64,000 bases of DNA from assembly GCF_028291745.1 (NCBI RefSeq), contig NZ_JAQGNQ010000053.1:1-64000 (forward strand), written 5' to 3'. The notes beneath the pieces were generated by a model, which had not been told where the DNA came from, searched no databases, and was given only the letters and a program-made list of their open reading frames with translations. The first letter of the stretch is position 1, and every line of letters starts with the position of its first letter. The stretch comes from Ramlibacter sp. (lineage in GTDB: Bacteria; Pseudomonadota; Gammaproteobacteria; Burkholderiales; Burkholderiaceae_C). Below are positions 15,702 through 24,105 of this stretch, piece by piece. Position numbers and translations under genes: made by a program.

Positions 15702-18615
15702 GATGACGGGTGTCCGGGAGACGAAGTCCACCTGTCCGTATTGCGGCGTCGGCTGCGGCGTGATCATCCAGAGCGAGGGCCAGCGCATCACCGGCGTGCG
15801 CGGCGACCCGGACCATCCCGCCAACTTCGGGCGCCTGTGCACCAAGGGATCGACGCTGCACCTGACGGCTTCGCCGGCAGTCACGCAGCACGCGCGCCTG
15901 CTGCAGCCGATGCTGCGCGCGCAGCGCAAGGAGGCGCCAGTGCGCGTGAGCTGGGACGCCGCGCTGGATCTCGCGGCGGACCGCTTCGATCGCATCGTGC
16001 AGCAGCACGGGCCCGATGCCGTGGGCTTCTACATCTCCGGCCAATTGCTCACCGAGGACTACTACGTCTTCAACAAGCTGGCCAAGGGCCTGCTGGCGAC
16101 CAACAACGTCGACACCAACTCGCGGCTTTGCATGAGCAGCGCGGTGGCCGGCTACAAGATAACGCTGGGCGCGGATGCGCCGCCCACCTGCTACGGCGAC
16201 GTCGACCACGCGGACTGCATCTTCATCGTCGGCAGCAACACGGCCTACGCGCACCCCGTCCTGTTCCGCCGCATCGAGGAGGCCAGGGCCGCGCGGCCGC
16301 AGATGAAGATCATCTTCTGCGACCCCCGCCGGACCGACACGGCGGAACTGGCCGACCTTTACCTGCCGGTGCAGCCCGGCACCGACGTGATGCTGTTCCA
16401 CGGCCTGCTGCACATCATGCTGTGGGAAGGCTGGACCCGGCCCGAATACATCGCCGCGCACACCACCGGCTTCGAGCAACTGAAAGCACTGGTGCGCGAG
16501 TACACGCCCGAGCGCGTGGCGCAGACCTGCGGTATCGCGCAGGAAGACCTGGTCACCGCGGCCAGGTGGTTCGCCACCTCGCCAGCGACGCTGAGCCTGT
16601 ACTGCCAGGGCCTGAACCAGTCCGCCAGCGGCACCGCCAAGAATGCCGCGCTGATCAACCTGCACCTGGCCACGGGGCAGATCGGTCGTGCCGGCGCCGG
16701 CCCGTTCTCGCTGACGGGCCAGCCCAATGCCATGGGTGGCCGCGAGGTGGGCGGCCTGGCCAACCTGCTCTCGGCCCACCGCGATCTGGCGAACCCGCAG
16801 CATCGCGCGGAGGTGGCTGCGTTGTGGGGCGTGCCTTCGGTGCCGGAGAAGCCCGGCAAGACCGCCGTGGAGATGTTCCAGGCCGCGGCCGACGGCGAGA
16901 TCAAGGCCCTGTGGATCGCATGCACGAATCCGGCGCAGTCGATGCCGGATCAGGCGACGGTGCGGCGCGCGCTCGAGCGCGCGGAGTTCGTCGTGGTGCA
17001 GGAGGCGTTTGCGACCACCGCGACCTGCGACTACGCGGACCTGCTGCTGCCCGCGACCACCTGGGGCGAAAAAGAGGGGACGGTCACGAACAGCGAGCGG
17101 CGCATCAGCCGGGTGCGTGCGGCGATTGAAGCGCCGGGAGAGGCGCGGCATGACTGGGAGATCGTGGTGGAGTTCGCGCGGAGGTTGGAGGCTCTTGCTC
17201 TTGCTCTTGCTCTTGCTCCCTCTCCCCTCGGGGGAGAGGGCGGGGGTGAGGGGCAGCGGCGCCCGGTGGGGGCACCCTCACCCCAGCCCTCTCCCGCCAG
17301 CGGGAGAGGGAGCAAAACCCTGTTTCCCTACACCACCCCCGAATCCATCTGGCTCGAACACCGCGAATCCACCCGCGGGCGCGACCTGGACATCACCGGC
17401 CTCAGCTATCCCCTGCTCGAAGCCGCGCCGCGCCAATGGCCCTTCCCGGAAGGCGCCACGCAAGGCCGCGATCGCCTCTACGAGGACGGCGTCTTCCCCA
17501 CCCCCGACGGCAAGGCGCGCTTTGCCGCCCTGCACTACCGGCCGCTTGCCGAGCCGCGCGAATCGCGCTATCCCTTCTCGCTCACCACCGGGCGCCTGCG
17601 CGACCAGTGGCACGGCATGAGTCGCACCGGCACGCTCGGGCGCCTGTTCGGGCACGTGCCCGAGCCGGTGGTGCAGATGCATGCCCAGGACATCGAGCGT
17701 CGCCAGCTGAAGGAAGGCGACCTGGTTCACGTCACCTCCAGGCGCGGTTCCATCGTGCTGCCGGTGCAGGCCAGCAGCGAGATCGGCCTGGGCCAGGCCT
17801 TCATCGCCATGCACTGGGGCGCCGAGTTCCTGGGCGGCGTGTCCAGCACGGGCGAGCCCCTTGCCGGCGTCAATGCGCTGACCACCTCGGCGTACTGCCC
17901 CACCTCGAAGCAGCCCGAGCTGAAACACGCCGCCGTGAAGATCCTCAAGGCGGAACTGCCCTGGACCCTGCTGGGGCTGGCATGGCTTCCCGCTGGCGAT
18001 GCCCTGCTCGCACGCGAGCGGCTCAAGGCGCTGATGGCGCGCTTCCCGTTCGCCTCCTGCGTGCCCTTCTCCAACAACGCGCCGCTTGCACAGGCGGCCG
18101 CCCACGAACGCAGCGGCGTGCTGTTCCGCGCGGCAGCCTACGACGCGCCGCCCGAAGAACTCGTGCAGGAAATCGAAGGCCTGCTGCAACTCACCGGAGC
18201 GCAGACCCTGCGCTACGCAGACCGCCGCAAGGGCCAGCGCCGCACCCTGCGCGTGCACCGCGAAGGCGCGGAGTTGCGCCTGGAGGCGCTGCTGCTGGCC
18301 GGCGACACCAGCGCGGAGCCCTGGCTCAAATCGCTGTTGCTGCAGGAACTGCCGGCGCAGGCCTATGGCCGCATGCTGCTGGCGCCGGGCGCGAAGCCGC
18401 CGATCGCCGTGCAGCAGAAGGGCAAGCAGGTGTGCAGCTGCTTCGGCGTCGAGGCGCCGGCGATCGACGGGTACCTCGCCCATTGCAGTGGCACGCCCGA
18501 AGAGCGGCTCGCGTCGCTGCAGGGAAACTTGCGCTGCGGCACAAACTGCGGCTCGTGCGTCCCGGAGTTGAAACGCATGGTGCGGGCGAGCGCGCCGCTG
18601 CGACAGGCCGCTTGA
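15694..18615 (+). CDS. nasA: Assimilatory nitrate reductase catalytic subunit (Mo-bis-MGD)
   Basis: Reduces nitrate to nitrite. 973 residues. The N-terminal [4Fe-4S] motif is CPYCGVGCG with LCTKG as the last ligand, followed by the molybdopterin oxidoreductase and dinucleotide-binding domains. A C-terminal BFD-like [2Fe-2S] domain (VCSCFGVEAP ... CGTNCGSCVPELKR) is typical of the NasA/NarB class, which takes electrons from a separate or fused reductase. The start is GTG 15694, or ATG nine bases later (MTGVRETKSTCPYCG). Residues about 500-542 are encoded by a palindromic repeat and look foreign: Ala-Leu repeats, then Gly/Pro/Ser-rich sequence. Confidence 0.96.
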   Translation: MNEMTGVRETKSTCPYCGVGCGVIIQSEGQRITGVRGDPDHPANFGRLCTKGSTLHLTASPAVTQHARLLQPMLRAQRKEAPVRVSWDAALDLAADRFDRIVQQHGPDAVGFYISGQLLTEDYYVFNKLAKGLLATNNVDTNSRLCMSSAVAGYKITLGADAPPTCYGDVDHADCIFIVGSNTAYAHPVLFRRIEEARAARPQMKIIFCDPRRTDTAELADLYLPVQPGTDVMLFHGLLHIMLWEGWTRPEYIAAHTTGFEQLKALVREYTPERVAQTCGIAQEDLVTAARWFATSPATLSLYCQGLNQSASGTAKNAALINLHLATGQIGRAGAGPFSLTGQPNAMGGREVGGLANLLSAHRDLANPQHRAEVAALWGVPSVPEKPGKTAVEMFQAAADGEIKALWIACTNPAQSMPDQATVRRALERAEFVVVQEAFATTATCDYADLLLPATTWGEKEGTVTNSERRISRVRAAIEAPGEARHDWEIVVEFARRLEALALALALAPSPLGGEGGGEGQRRPVGAPSPQPSPASGRGSKTLFPYTTPESIWLEHRESTRGRDLDITGLSYPLLEAAPRQWPFPEGATQGRDRLYEDGVFPTPDGKARFAALHYRPLAEPRESRYPFSLTTGRLRDQWHGMSRTGTLGRLFGHVPEPVVQMHAQDIERRQLKEGDLVHVTSRRGSIVLPVQASSEIGLGQAFIAMHWGAEFLGGVSSTGEPLAGVNALTTSAYCPTSKQPELKHAAVKILKAELPWTLLGLAWLPAGDALLARERLKALMARFPFASCVPFSNNAPLAQAAAHERSGVLFRAAAYDAPPEELVQEIEGLLQLTGAQTLRYADRRKGQRRTLRVHREGAELRLEALLLAGDTSAEPWLKSLLLQELPAQAYGRMLLAPGAKPPIAVQQKGKQVCSCFGVEAPAIDGYLAHCSGTPEERLASLQGNLRCGTNCGSCVPELKRMVRASAPLRQAA
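17191..17317 (+). repeat. Palindromic repeat plus GCTCTT microsatellite inserted in frame in nasA
   Basis: Four tandem GCTCTT hexamers (17191-17214, encoding Ala-Leu pairs) run into an imperfect inverted repeat with arms of about 38 bases. Its outer parts are GCTCCCTCTCCC and GGGAGAGGGAGC, and its inner parts GGGTGAGGG and CCCTCACCC. This is the same family as 5250-5402 and 27815-27935, but here it is translated as part of NasA without frameshift or stop. Confidence 0.85.
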
Positions 18616-18624
18616 GCGGCGGGG

Positions 18625-18659
18625 CAGCGCTGGGGTGCGCTGCGCGCAGCCCAGCCTAC
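18625..18659. repeat. GGGGTGC...CAGCCCAGCCTAC repeat (short copy)
   Basis: CAGCGCTGGGGTGC, then GCAGCCCAGCCTAC, between nasA and the convergent SDR gene. It is a shorter or degenerate form of the elements at 23881-23951 and 59260-59324. Confidence 0.65.
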
Positions 18660-18699
18660 AGGCCGGAGGGGAAGGTGCAGCGCGCGTGTCGGCCTGGAT

Positions 18700-19446
18700 T
18701 CATCCGCCGAAGTACGCCCCGCCATTCAGGTGCAGCACCTGGCCGGTGACGTAACGGGTCCCTGGCCCGGCCAGCCAGCGCACGGCCTCGGCGACCTCCT
18801 GCGGCAGGCCGCGGCGGCCGACCAGCGTCTGGTGCACCGAGTGGTGCTTGGGCGCGCCGACCGAGGCCTCGCGCTGCGTCGCGATCAGGCCCGGCGCCAC
18901 GCAATTGACCGTGATCCCCTGCGGCGACAACTCCGTGGCGAGCGCGCGCGTCATGCCGACCAGCCCCGCCTTGGCGGTGACCACGTGCACGCGGTGACTC
19001 GCGGCCGTGTGCGCCGTCATGCCGCCGATGTTGATCACGCTGGCCTGCCCGCTTTGCCGCAGCAGGGGCAGCGCCGCCTGCGTGCAATGGAAGGCGCCGT
19101 CGAGGCACACGGCCAGCGCGGCACGCCACGCCGCATAGTCCGTGTCGCCGAACGCCGACTCCTGGCGCAAGGCGGCGTTGTTCACCAGGATGTCGAGGCG
19201 GCCATAGCGCGCACGCACCGCCTCCATCATCGCGTCGACCGCCGCGCGATCCGTGACGTCGGCCAGGCACGCCAGCGCGTCGCCTCCCGCGGCCACGATC
19301 TCCTGCACGACCGACTCGGCCTCGTCGCGGTTCGCCCGCGCGTTCACCACGACCGCGAGGCCATCGCCGGCCAGCGCCAGGGCGATCGCCCGGCCGATGT
19401 TGCGGCCAGCGCCGGTGACCAGGGCAACGCGGGCAGGCGCACTCAT
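18700..19446 (-). CDS. SDR-family protein with degenerate catalytic site
   Basis: 248 residues, Rossmann short-chain dehydrogenase/reductase fold: TGAGRNIGRAIALAL cofactor motif at 11-25, DILVNNAA at 85-92, and VTGQVLHLNGGAYFGG C-terminus. The active site is unusual. Where the family has Ser and Tyr-x-x-x-Lys, this protein reads NIGGMTAHTAASHRVHVVTAK: Lys159 is kept but position 155 is Val and the Ser position is Gly. Its start overlaps the stop of the MmgE/PrpD gene upstream (ATGA), so the two form an operon. Enzymatic role uncertain. Confidence 0.88.
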   Translation of the reverse strand: MSAPARVALVTGAGRNIGRAIALALAGDGLAVVVNARANRDEAESVVQEIVAAGGDALACLADVTDRAAVDAMMEAVRARYGRLDILVNNAALRQESAFGDTDYAAWRAALAVCLDGAFHCTQAALPLLRQSGQASVINIGGMTAHTAASHRVHVVTAKAGLVGMTRALATELSPQGITVNCVAPGLIATQREASVGAPKHHSVHQTLVGRRGLPQEVAEAVRWLAGPGTRYVTGQVLHLNGGAYFGG

Positions 19447-20816
19447 TGGCAGCGCAATTCCTGCAACTGCACGCGGGGCGCCTGCGGCAGTTCGGTCAGC
19501 AGCGCCAGCAGCGCGTCCGCCCGGGATGCAGCGACCCCACCGTAGTCGCAGTTCGCGCGGAATTTCTTCAACAGGTCGTCGAACGACAGCGGCTCCGCGA
19601 CGCCCCCGCGGAAATGGCCCTGGCGCATCTCACGCACCTCGCCATTGCGCAAGGTCACGCGCAGGTGGCCGGTGAACTGGCGGGGATAGGGATTGTTCGG
19701 ATCGACCACGTAGTGCACCTTGCCGGCCAGCGCGCGCACACGCGGGTCGTGCACCACGGCCTCTTCGTAATCGGGCAGCCCCGCGTCGTCGCGCAGCAGA
19801 CCGACCGCGATGGCATAGGGCACGCTGAACTTCGCGGCGTAGCCATTGGGCGGGTTCTGCTTGCTCGCGAGCGGCTCCCACAGGCGATGGACGATGCCTT
19901 CGGCGGTCTCGCATTCGATGGACTCGATCTCCGTCACGGCCAGACCTTGCGCGACCAGCTTGCGCGCGCAATCGATGTACGGGTGCGCCATGGTGCCGCA
20001 GGCATACGGCTTGAACGCGATGTCGGCGGCCAGCCAACGGCTGCCCAGCCCTTCGAGCATGGCCGCGAAGTTGCCCTCGTGGGTACGGGCAAAGGCATGG
20101 AAGAAGCCATGCTCGCCTTCGAACACGGTGCGCGGCCCGAGGAAGCCGGCCTGCGCCAGCCGCGCCGCGCGATAGCCGGCCTGCGCGGCCCAGCCCGGGT
20201 GCATGCGCTTGGTCCAGGCGCCCTCGGCCAGGTACTCGATGATGCCGGAGGCCATGCTGGCCGCCACGCCCATCGCATCGACCAGTTGCTTGGCGTCCAG
20301 GCGCAGCGCCGAGCCCACACCGACCGCCGCGCCGATCGCGCCGAACACCGCGGTGGGATGAAAGCCTGCCTTGTGCACCAGCTTGGGCGCAACCGGGCAC
20401 AGCCGGCAGATCACCTCCGCGCCGACGGCGATGCCGCGCGCCAGGTCCGCGCCTGAGAGTTGATGGCGTTCCGCCGTGGCGAGCAGCGCCGGCACCACGA
20501 CCGCGCCCGCGTGCGCCGGCCCGCCTTCGTAGGTGTCGTCGAAGTCCTCCCCGTGGGCCGCGGTGCCGTTGCACAGCGCCGCCATCGCGATGCTGCGCGG
20601 CGCGGCATGGCCGATCACGGTGCATTCGCCGGGGTCGTCGCTGGCCTGCACCGTGGCGCGCACGAAGTCGGTGTGCCGCGCGGCCAGGCACAGGCCGGCG
20701 ACGTCGACCAGCAGCGAGCGGACCACGGCCTGCAGGGCCGCCGGTGTTTCGCGCACATCGGCCATGGCGCCGGCGAGGCGCTCGGCAACGGTCGGTTGCG
20801 AAGGGATGGCGCTCAT
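19443..20816 (-). CDS. MmgE/PrpD family protein (2-methylcitrate dehydratase-like)
   Basis: 457 residues. The family pattern is clear: an all-helical N-terminal domain with NGTAAHGEDFDDTYEGGPAH and an FKPYACGTMAHPYIDCA segment, then a smaller alpha/beta C-terminal domain. Members dehydrate 2-methylcitrate or related hydroxy-acids, but many catabolic paralogues exist. No prpB or prpC genes are nearby, so a propionate role is not supported. ATGA overlap with the following SDR gene suggests both act on one catabolic substrate. Confidence 0.92.
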   Translation of the reverse strand: MSAIPSQPTVAERLAGAMADVRETPAALQAVVRSLLVDVAGLCLAARHTDFVRATVQASDDPGECTVIGHAAPRSIAMAALCNGTAAHGEDFDDTYEGGPAHAGAVVVPALLATAERHQLSGADLARGIAVGAEVICRLCPVAPKLVHKAGFHPTAVFGAIGAAVGVGSALRLDAKQLVDAMGVAASMASGIIEYLAEGAWTKRMHPGWAAQAGYRAARLAQAGFLGPRTVFEGEHGFFHAFARTHEGNFAAMLEGLGSRWLAADIAFKPYACGTMAHPYIDCARKLVAQGLAVTEIESIECETAEGIVHRLWEPLASKQNPPNGYAAKFSVPYAIAVGLLRDDAGLPDYEEAVVHDPRVRALAGKVHYVVDPNNPYPRQFTGHLRVTLRNGEVREMRQGHFRGGVAEPLSFDDLLKKFRANCDYGGVAASRADALLALLTELPQAPRVQLQELRCQ

Positions 20817-20960
20817 TCAAAGTCTCCGTGCTGCATCCAGATCGCCCTTTCGGGGCGGAGTGTGACAGCGGGTCCGGGTGTCGCCATCAGGGTTTGACCC
20901 GCGCGCGCGCCGGAAATCAGCCTGTTGCGGGAGGTCATCCGCCCTCTGGGACAATCGTGC

Positions 20961-21866
20961 GTGGGCATCAGTCAGTACCTCAAGGAAATCGGCCGCGGCA
21001 AGCAGGGCGCGCGTTCGCTCGCCCGCGAGCAGGCGGCGGACCTGTTCGGCCAGATCCTCGACGGCCAGGTCAGCGATCTCGAGATCGGCGCTTTCTGCAT
21101 CGCCATGCGCGTCAAGGGCGAGACGCCCGAGGAGATGTGCGGCTTCCTCGATGCCACCCACGCGCGCCTGCAGCGGGCCTCGTCGGCCAGCGGCCAGCCC
21201 GTGGTGGTGCTGCCCAGCTACAACGGTGCGCGGCGACTGCCCGTGTTGACGCCGCTGCTGGCCGGGCTGGTGGCGCGCCGCGGACTGCCGGTGCTCATCC
21301 ATGGCACCGCCACCGAATCGAGCCGCGTTTTCGTGCGCGACGTGCTGCATGCCATCGAGGTGCAGGAAGCGGCCGCGGCGCCGGTGCTGCGCGACGGCCA
21401 GGTCGCCTTCGTGCCCACCGAAGTGCTGAATCCCGGCCTCAAGCGCCTGCTGGATGCACGCCGGGCGATCGGACTGCGCAATAGTGCACACAGCCTGGTC
21501 AAGCTGATGAATCCCTGCACCGGCCCGGCCGTGATCGTCAGCAGCTACACCCATCCGGAATATGGCGTGTCCATGGGCGAAGTCTTCCAGCGCATGAGGG
21601 CGACCGCGCTGCTGTTGCGCGGCACCGAAGGCGAGGTGGTGGCCGATGCCCGCCGGCTGCCGCAGATGGACGGCTTCGTGCGCGGGAGGCGCGTGACCTT
21701 GCAGGAAGGCCGACGCGGTACGCTCACCGACCTGCCCGACCTGCCGAAGGAGGTCGACCCCGACAGCACGGCAGCCTACATTCGCGCCGTGCTCGCGGGT
21801 GACAAGCCCATCCCCGAATCCATGGCCCTCCAGGTGGAACACATCTTGCACCTCGCCTTCGCATGA
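20961..21866 (+). CDS. ybiB: YbiB-type DNA-binding protein, TrpD2 family
   Basis: About 301 residues, related to anthranilate phosphoribosyltransferase (TrpD) but of the YbiB/TrpD2 nucleic-acid-binding branch. The N-terminal helical domain reads ISQYLKEIGRGKQGARSLAR and the larger domain has VVVLPSYNGARRLPVLTPLL and LIHGTATESSRVF. I choose GTG 20961 because GISQYLKEIGRGK aligns with the E. coli YbiB N-terminus and a GACAAT -10-like box ends 5 bases before it. An ATG 36 bases upstream (20925) is the alternative. The stop overlaps the cobA start (ATGA). Confidence 0.88.
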   Translation: MGISQYLKEIGRGKQGARSLAREQAADLFGQILDGQVSDLEIGAFCIAMRVKGETPEEMCGFLDATHARLQRASSASGQPVVVLPSYNGARRLPVLTPLLAGLVARRGLPVLIHGTATESSRVFVRDVLHAIEVQEAAAAPVLRDGQVAFVPTEVLNPGLKRLLDARRAIGLRNSAHSLVKLMNPCTGPAVIVSSYTHPEYGVSMGEVFQRMRATALLLRGTEGEVVADARRLPQMDGFVRGRRVTLQEGRRGTLTDLPDLPKEVDPDSTAAYIRAVLAGDKPIPESMALQVEHILHLAFA

Positions 21867-22630
21867 ACACAGGCAAAGTCACCCTGGTGGGCGCCGGCCC
21901 CGGCGACCCGGAACTGCTGACGCTCAAGGCGCTGAAGGCGATTCGCGCCGCGACCGTGCTGCTGGTGGACGACCTGGTCAGCCCCGAGGTGGTGGCGCAT
22001 GCCGCACCCGGTGCGCGCATCGTGCACGTGGGCAAGCGCGGCGGCTGCAAGAGCACGCCGCAGGCCTTCATCGAAAAGCTCATGCTGATGGCGGCGCGCG
22101 AAGGCGAGAACGTGGTGCGGCTGAAGGGCGGGGACCCCTTCATCTTCGGCCGCGGCGGCGAGGAGATGGAGCACCTGCGCGCTGCCGGCGTGCCCGTGGA
22201 GATCGTCAACGGCATCACGTCGGGCCTGGCCGCGGCGACTTCGCTGGGCGTGCCGCTGACGCACCGCGAGCATGCACAGGGCGTGATCTTCCTGACCGGC
22301 CACGCCCAGCAAGGTGCCAGCCTGCCCGATTGGCGCATGCTGGCCGCGACCGCGCGCGAAGCACGCCTCACGCTGGTGATCTACATGGGCGTGAGCGGTG
22401 CGGCCCACATCCAGCAAGACCTGCTCACCGGATTGCCGGCGAGCACGCCGGTGGCCATCGTGCAGCGCGCCTCGCACCCGGACCAGCGGCATGCCGTGAC
22501 CACGCTGGGCGAAATGGCCGCGACGATTGCCGCGCAGGCGCTGGCAAGTCCGGCGGTGATCGTTGTCGGCGACGTGGTGCGCGGGGTGGCGGCGGCCGGC
22601 CACGCCGTGTCCGCGGTACGCGCTGCCTGA
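21863..22630 (+). CDS. cobA: Uroporphyrinogen-III C-methyltransferase (SUMT)
   Basis: Makes precorrin-2, the first dedicated step to siroheme (and cobalamin). 255 residues with the SUMT signatures VTLVGAGPGDPELLTLKALK at the N-terminus, VRLKGGDPFIFGRGGEE near 90, and PLTHREHAQGVIFLTGH. No CysG dehydrogenase/ferrochelatase domain is fused. The gene is coupled to ybiB by ATGA. Siroheme is the prosthetic group of NirB in this window, which fits the location. Confidence 0.94.
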   Translation: MNTGKVTLVGAGPGDPELLTLKALKAIRAATVLLVDDLVSPEVVAHAAPGARIVHVGKRGGCKSTPQAFIEKLMLMAAREGENVVRLKGGDPFIFGRGGEEMEHLRAAGVPVEIVNGITSGLAAATSLGVPLTHREHAQGVIFLTGHAQQGASLPDWRMLAATAREARLTLVIYMGVSGAAHIQQDLLTGLPASTPVAIVQRASHPDQRHAVTTLGEMAATIAAQALASPAVIVVGDVVRGVAAAGHAVSAVRAA

Positions 22631-22651
22631 GGGCAGAGATAATCCGCGTCC

Positions 22652-23884
22652 ATGCCGGACGCAGCCTCTTCCTCCCGCTTCGATGCCATCGTGATCGGCG
22701 CCGGCGCGGCCGGCCTGTTCTGCGCGGGTGTCGCCGGGCAACTGGGCGTGAAGGTCCTGCTGGTCGACCACGCGGAGAAGGTCGCCGAAAAGATCCGCAT
22801 CTCAGGCGGCGGACGCTGCAATTTCACCAATCGCGAACTCGATCCACGGGCGCCGCACAAGCACTTCCTCGGGGCCAATCCCAATTTCTGCCGCTCGGCG
22901 CTGGCGCGCTACACGCCGCAGGATTTCCTGGCGCTGGTGCTGCGCCATGGCATCCCGTTCCACGAGAAGCACAAGGGACAACTGTTCGGCGACCGCTCCG
23001 CCGACGACTTCATCCGCATGCTGCTGGCCGAGTGCGGCGCCGGCGGCGTCACGCACTTGCAGCCGTGCCAGGTCGGCGGCATCGCGTTGTCCGAAGGGCT
23101 GTACGAGGTGCAGACGAGTGCCGGACTGGCGCGGGCACCGGCCGTGGTGATCGCCACCGGCGGGCTGTCGATCCCGAAGATCGGCGCCACCGACTTCGGC
23201 CATCGCATCGGCAAGCAGTTCGGGCTGGGGATCGTCGCGCCGCGGCCGGCATTGGTGCCGCTGACTTTCGATGGCACCGGATGGCAGCCGTTCGCGGAGC
23301 TGGCCGGGCTCTCCTTGCCGGTGCGCATAGCGACCGGCGAAAAGAAGGACCTGATCGCCTTCGACGAGGACCTGCTCTTCACGCACCGCGGCCTGAGCGG
23401 CCCGGCCGTGCTGCAGATCTCGAGCTACTGGCGGGAAGGGCAGCCGCTGCGCATCGACCTTGCACCGGGCGTTGACGTGGCGCAGGAGCTGAGCGCGGCC
23501 AAGGCGCGGTCGCGCAAGCGCATCGCCAACGAACTCGCGCAATGGGTGCCCGCGCGGCTGGCCGATGCCTGGGCGCAGCAGGATCCCGCCTGGCAGCGGC
23601 CGGTGAACGAGGCCGGGGACAAGGCCTTGCAGCAGCTGGCCCAGCGCCTGTCTCGCTGGGAACTGGTGCCCACGGGAAGCGAGGGCTGGCGCAAGGCGGA
23701 GGTGACGGCGGGCGGCGTCGACACGCGCGAGCTCTCCTCACAGACCATGGAATCGCGCCAGCCCGGGCTGTATTTCATTGGCGAGGCAGTGGATGTGACG
23801 GGGTGGCTGGGCGGCTACAACTTCCAGTGGGCGTGGGCGAGCGGGTATGCCTGCGCGCAGGGCTTGGCTTCGCGGCTCCCGTAG
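22652..23884 (+). CDS. BaiN/HI0933-type NAD(P)/FAD-dependent oxidoreductase
   Basis: 410 residues. N-terminal FAD-binding Rossmann motif VIGAGAAGLFCAGVAG, then KIRISGGGRCNFTNRE, the family hallmark, and a C-terminal GGVDTRELSSQTMESRQPGL with GWLGGYNFQWAWASGY. Physiological substrate is unknown for most members. An AGATAATCC -10-like box lies about 9 bases before the ATG, suggesting a leaderless transcript. The TAG stop is the first part of a palindromic repeat. Confidence 0.93.
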   Translation: MPDAASSSRFDAIVIGAGAAGLFCAGVAGQLGVKVLLVDHAEKVAEKIRISGGGRCNFTNRELDPRAPHKHFLGANPNFCRSALARYTPQDFLALVLRHGIPFHEKHKGQLFGDRSADDFIRMLLAECGAGGVTHLQPCQVGGIALSEGLYEVQTSAGLARAPAVVIATGGLSIPKIGATDFGHRIGKQFGLGIVAPRPALVPLTFDGTGWQPFAELAGLSLPVRIATGEKKDLIAFDEDLLFTHRGLSGPAVLQISSYWREGQPLRIDLAPGVDVAQELSAAKARSRKRIANELAQWVPARLADAWAQQDPAWQRPVNEAGDKALQQLAQRLSRWELVPTGSEGWRKAEVTAGGVDTRELSSQTMESRQPGLYFIGEAVDVTGWLGGYNFQWAWASGYACAQGLASRLP

Positions 23885-23951
23885 GCTGGGCTGCCGAAGG
23901 CACCCCAGCGATCGCGCCAAACGCTGGGGTGCCTCCGGCAGCCCAGCCTAC
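23881..23951. repeat. Near-perfect 30-bp palindromic repeat overlapping a stop codon
   Basis: Arms 23881-23910 and 23922-23951 are complementary over 30 bases with one mismatch. The outer end reads GTAGGCTGGGCTGCC and the inner part CACCCCAGCG. The TAG at its edge (23882-23884) is the stop codon of the oxidoreductase. Same family as 18625-18659 and 59260-59324. It may also act as a terminator structure before the rpsU promoter. Confidence 0.85.
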
Positions 23952-23972
23952 GGGCATCGAATGACCCCAGCC

Positions 23973-24000
23973 TTGCCCGTCGCCCAAGCAAGGCTATAAT
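23973..24000 (+). promoter_or_regulatory. Sigma-70 promoter of rpsU
   Basis: TTGCCC (23973-23978) and a perfect TATAAT (23995-24000) separated by 16 bases, about 106 bases upstream of the rpsU start. It is the best -35/-10 pair I found in the window. Confidence 0.75.
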
Positions 24001-24020
24001 CTCTGGCTTTGCTGGCAAAC

Positions 24021-24086
24021 CCCCACCGGCCCGATCGAAACCATAGGTGGGGAAACTCAGGCGAACGTCCTCGATCTACGTTCGCC
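24021..24086 (+). promoter_or_regulatory. Two hairpins in the rpsU 5' leader
   Basis: CCCCACC (24021-24027) pairs with GGTGGGG (24046-24052), and GGCGAACG (24060-24067) pairs with CGTTCGCC (24079-24086). Both lie in the leader between the TATAAT and the rpsU start. Ribosomal-protein leaders are often autoregulatory; that role is an inference here. Confidence 0.5.
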
Positions 24087-24105
24087 GCCTGAAATTCTGG
24101 AAGTC

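Noticed and set aside
12442-17151. Long open frame (about 1569 codons) on the strand opposite nirB-nirD-nasA
   Set aside because: High-GC shadow: it runs antisense to three recognised genes, gives low-complexity Arg/His/Ala-rich sequence and matches no domain I know.
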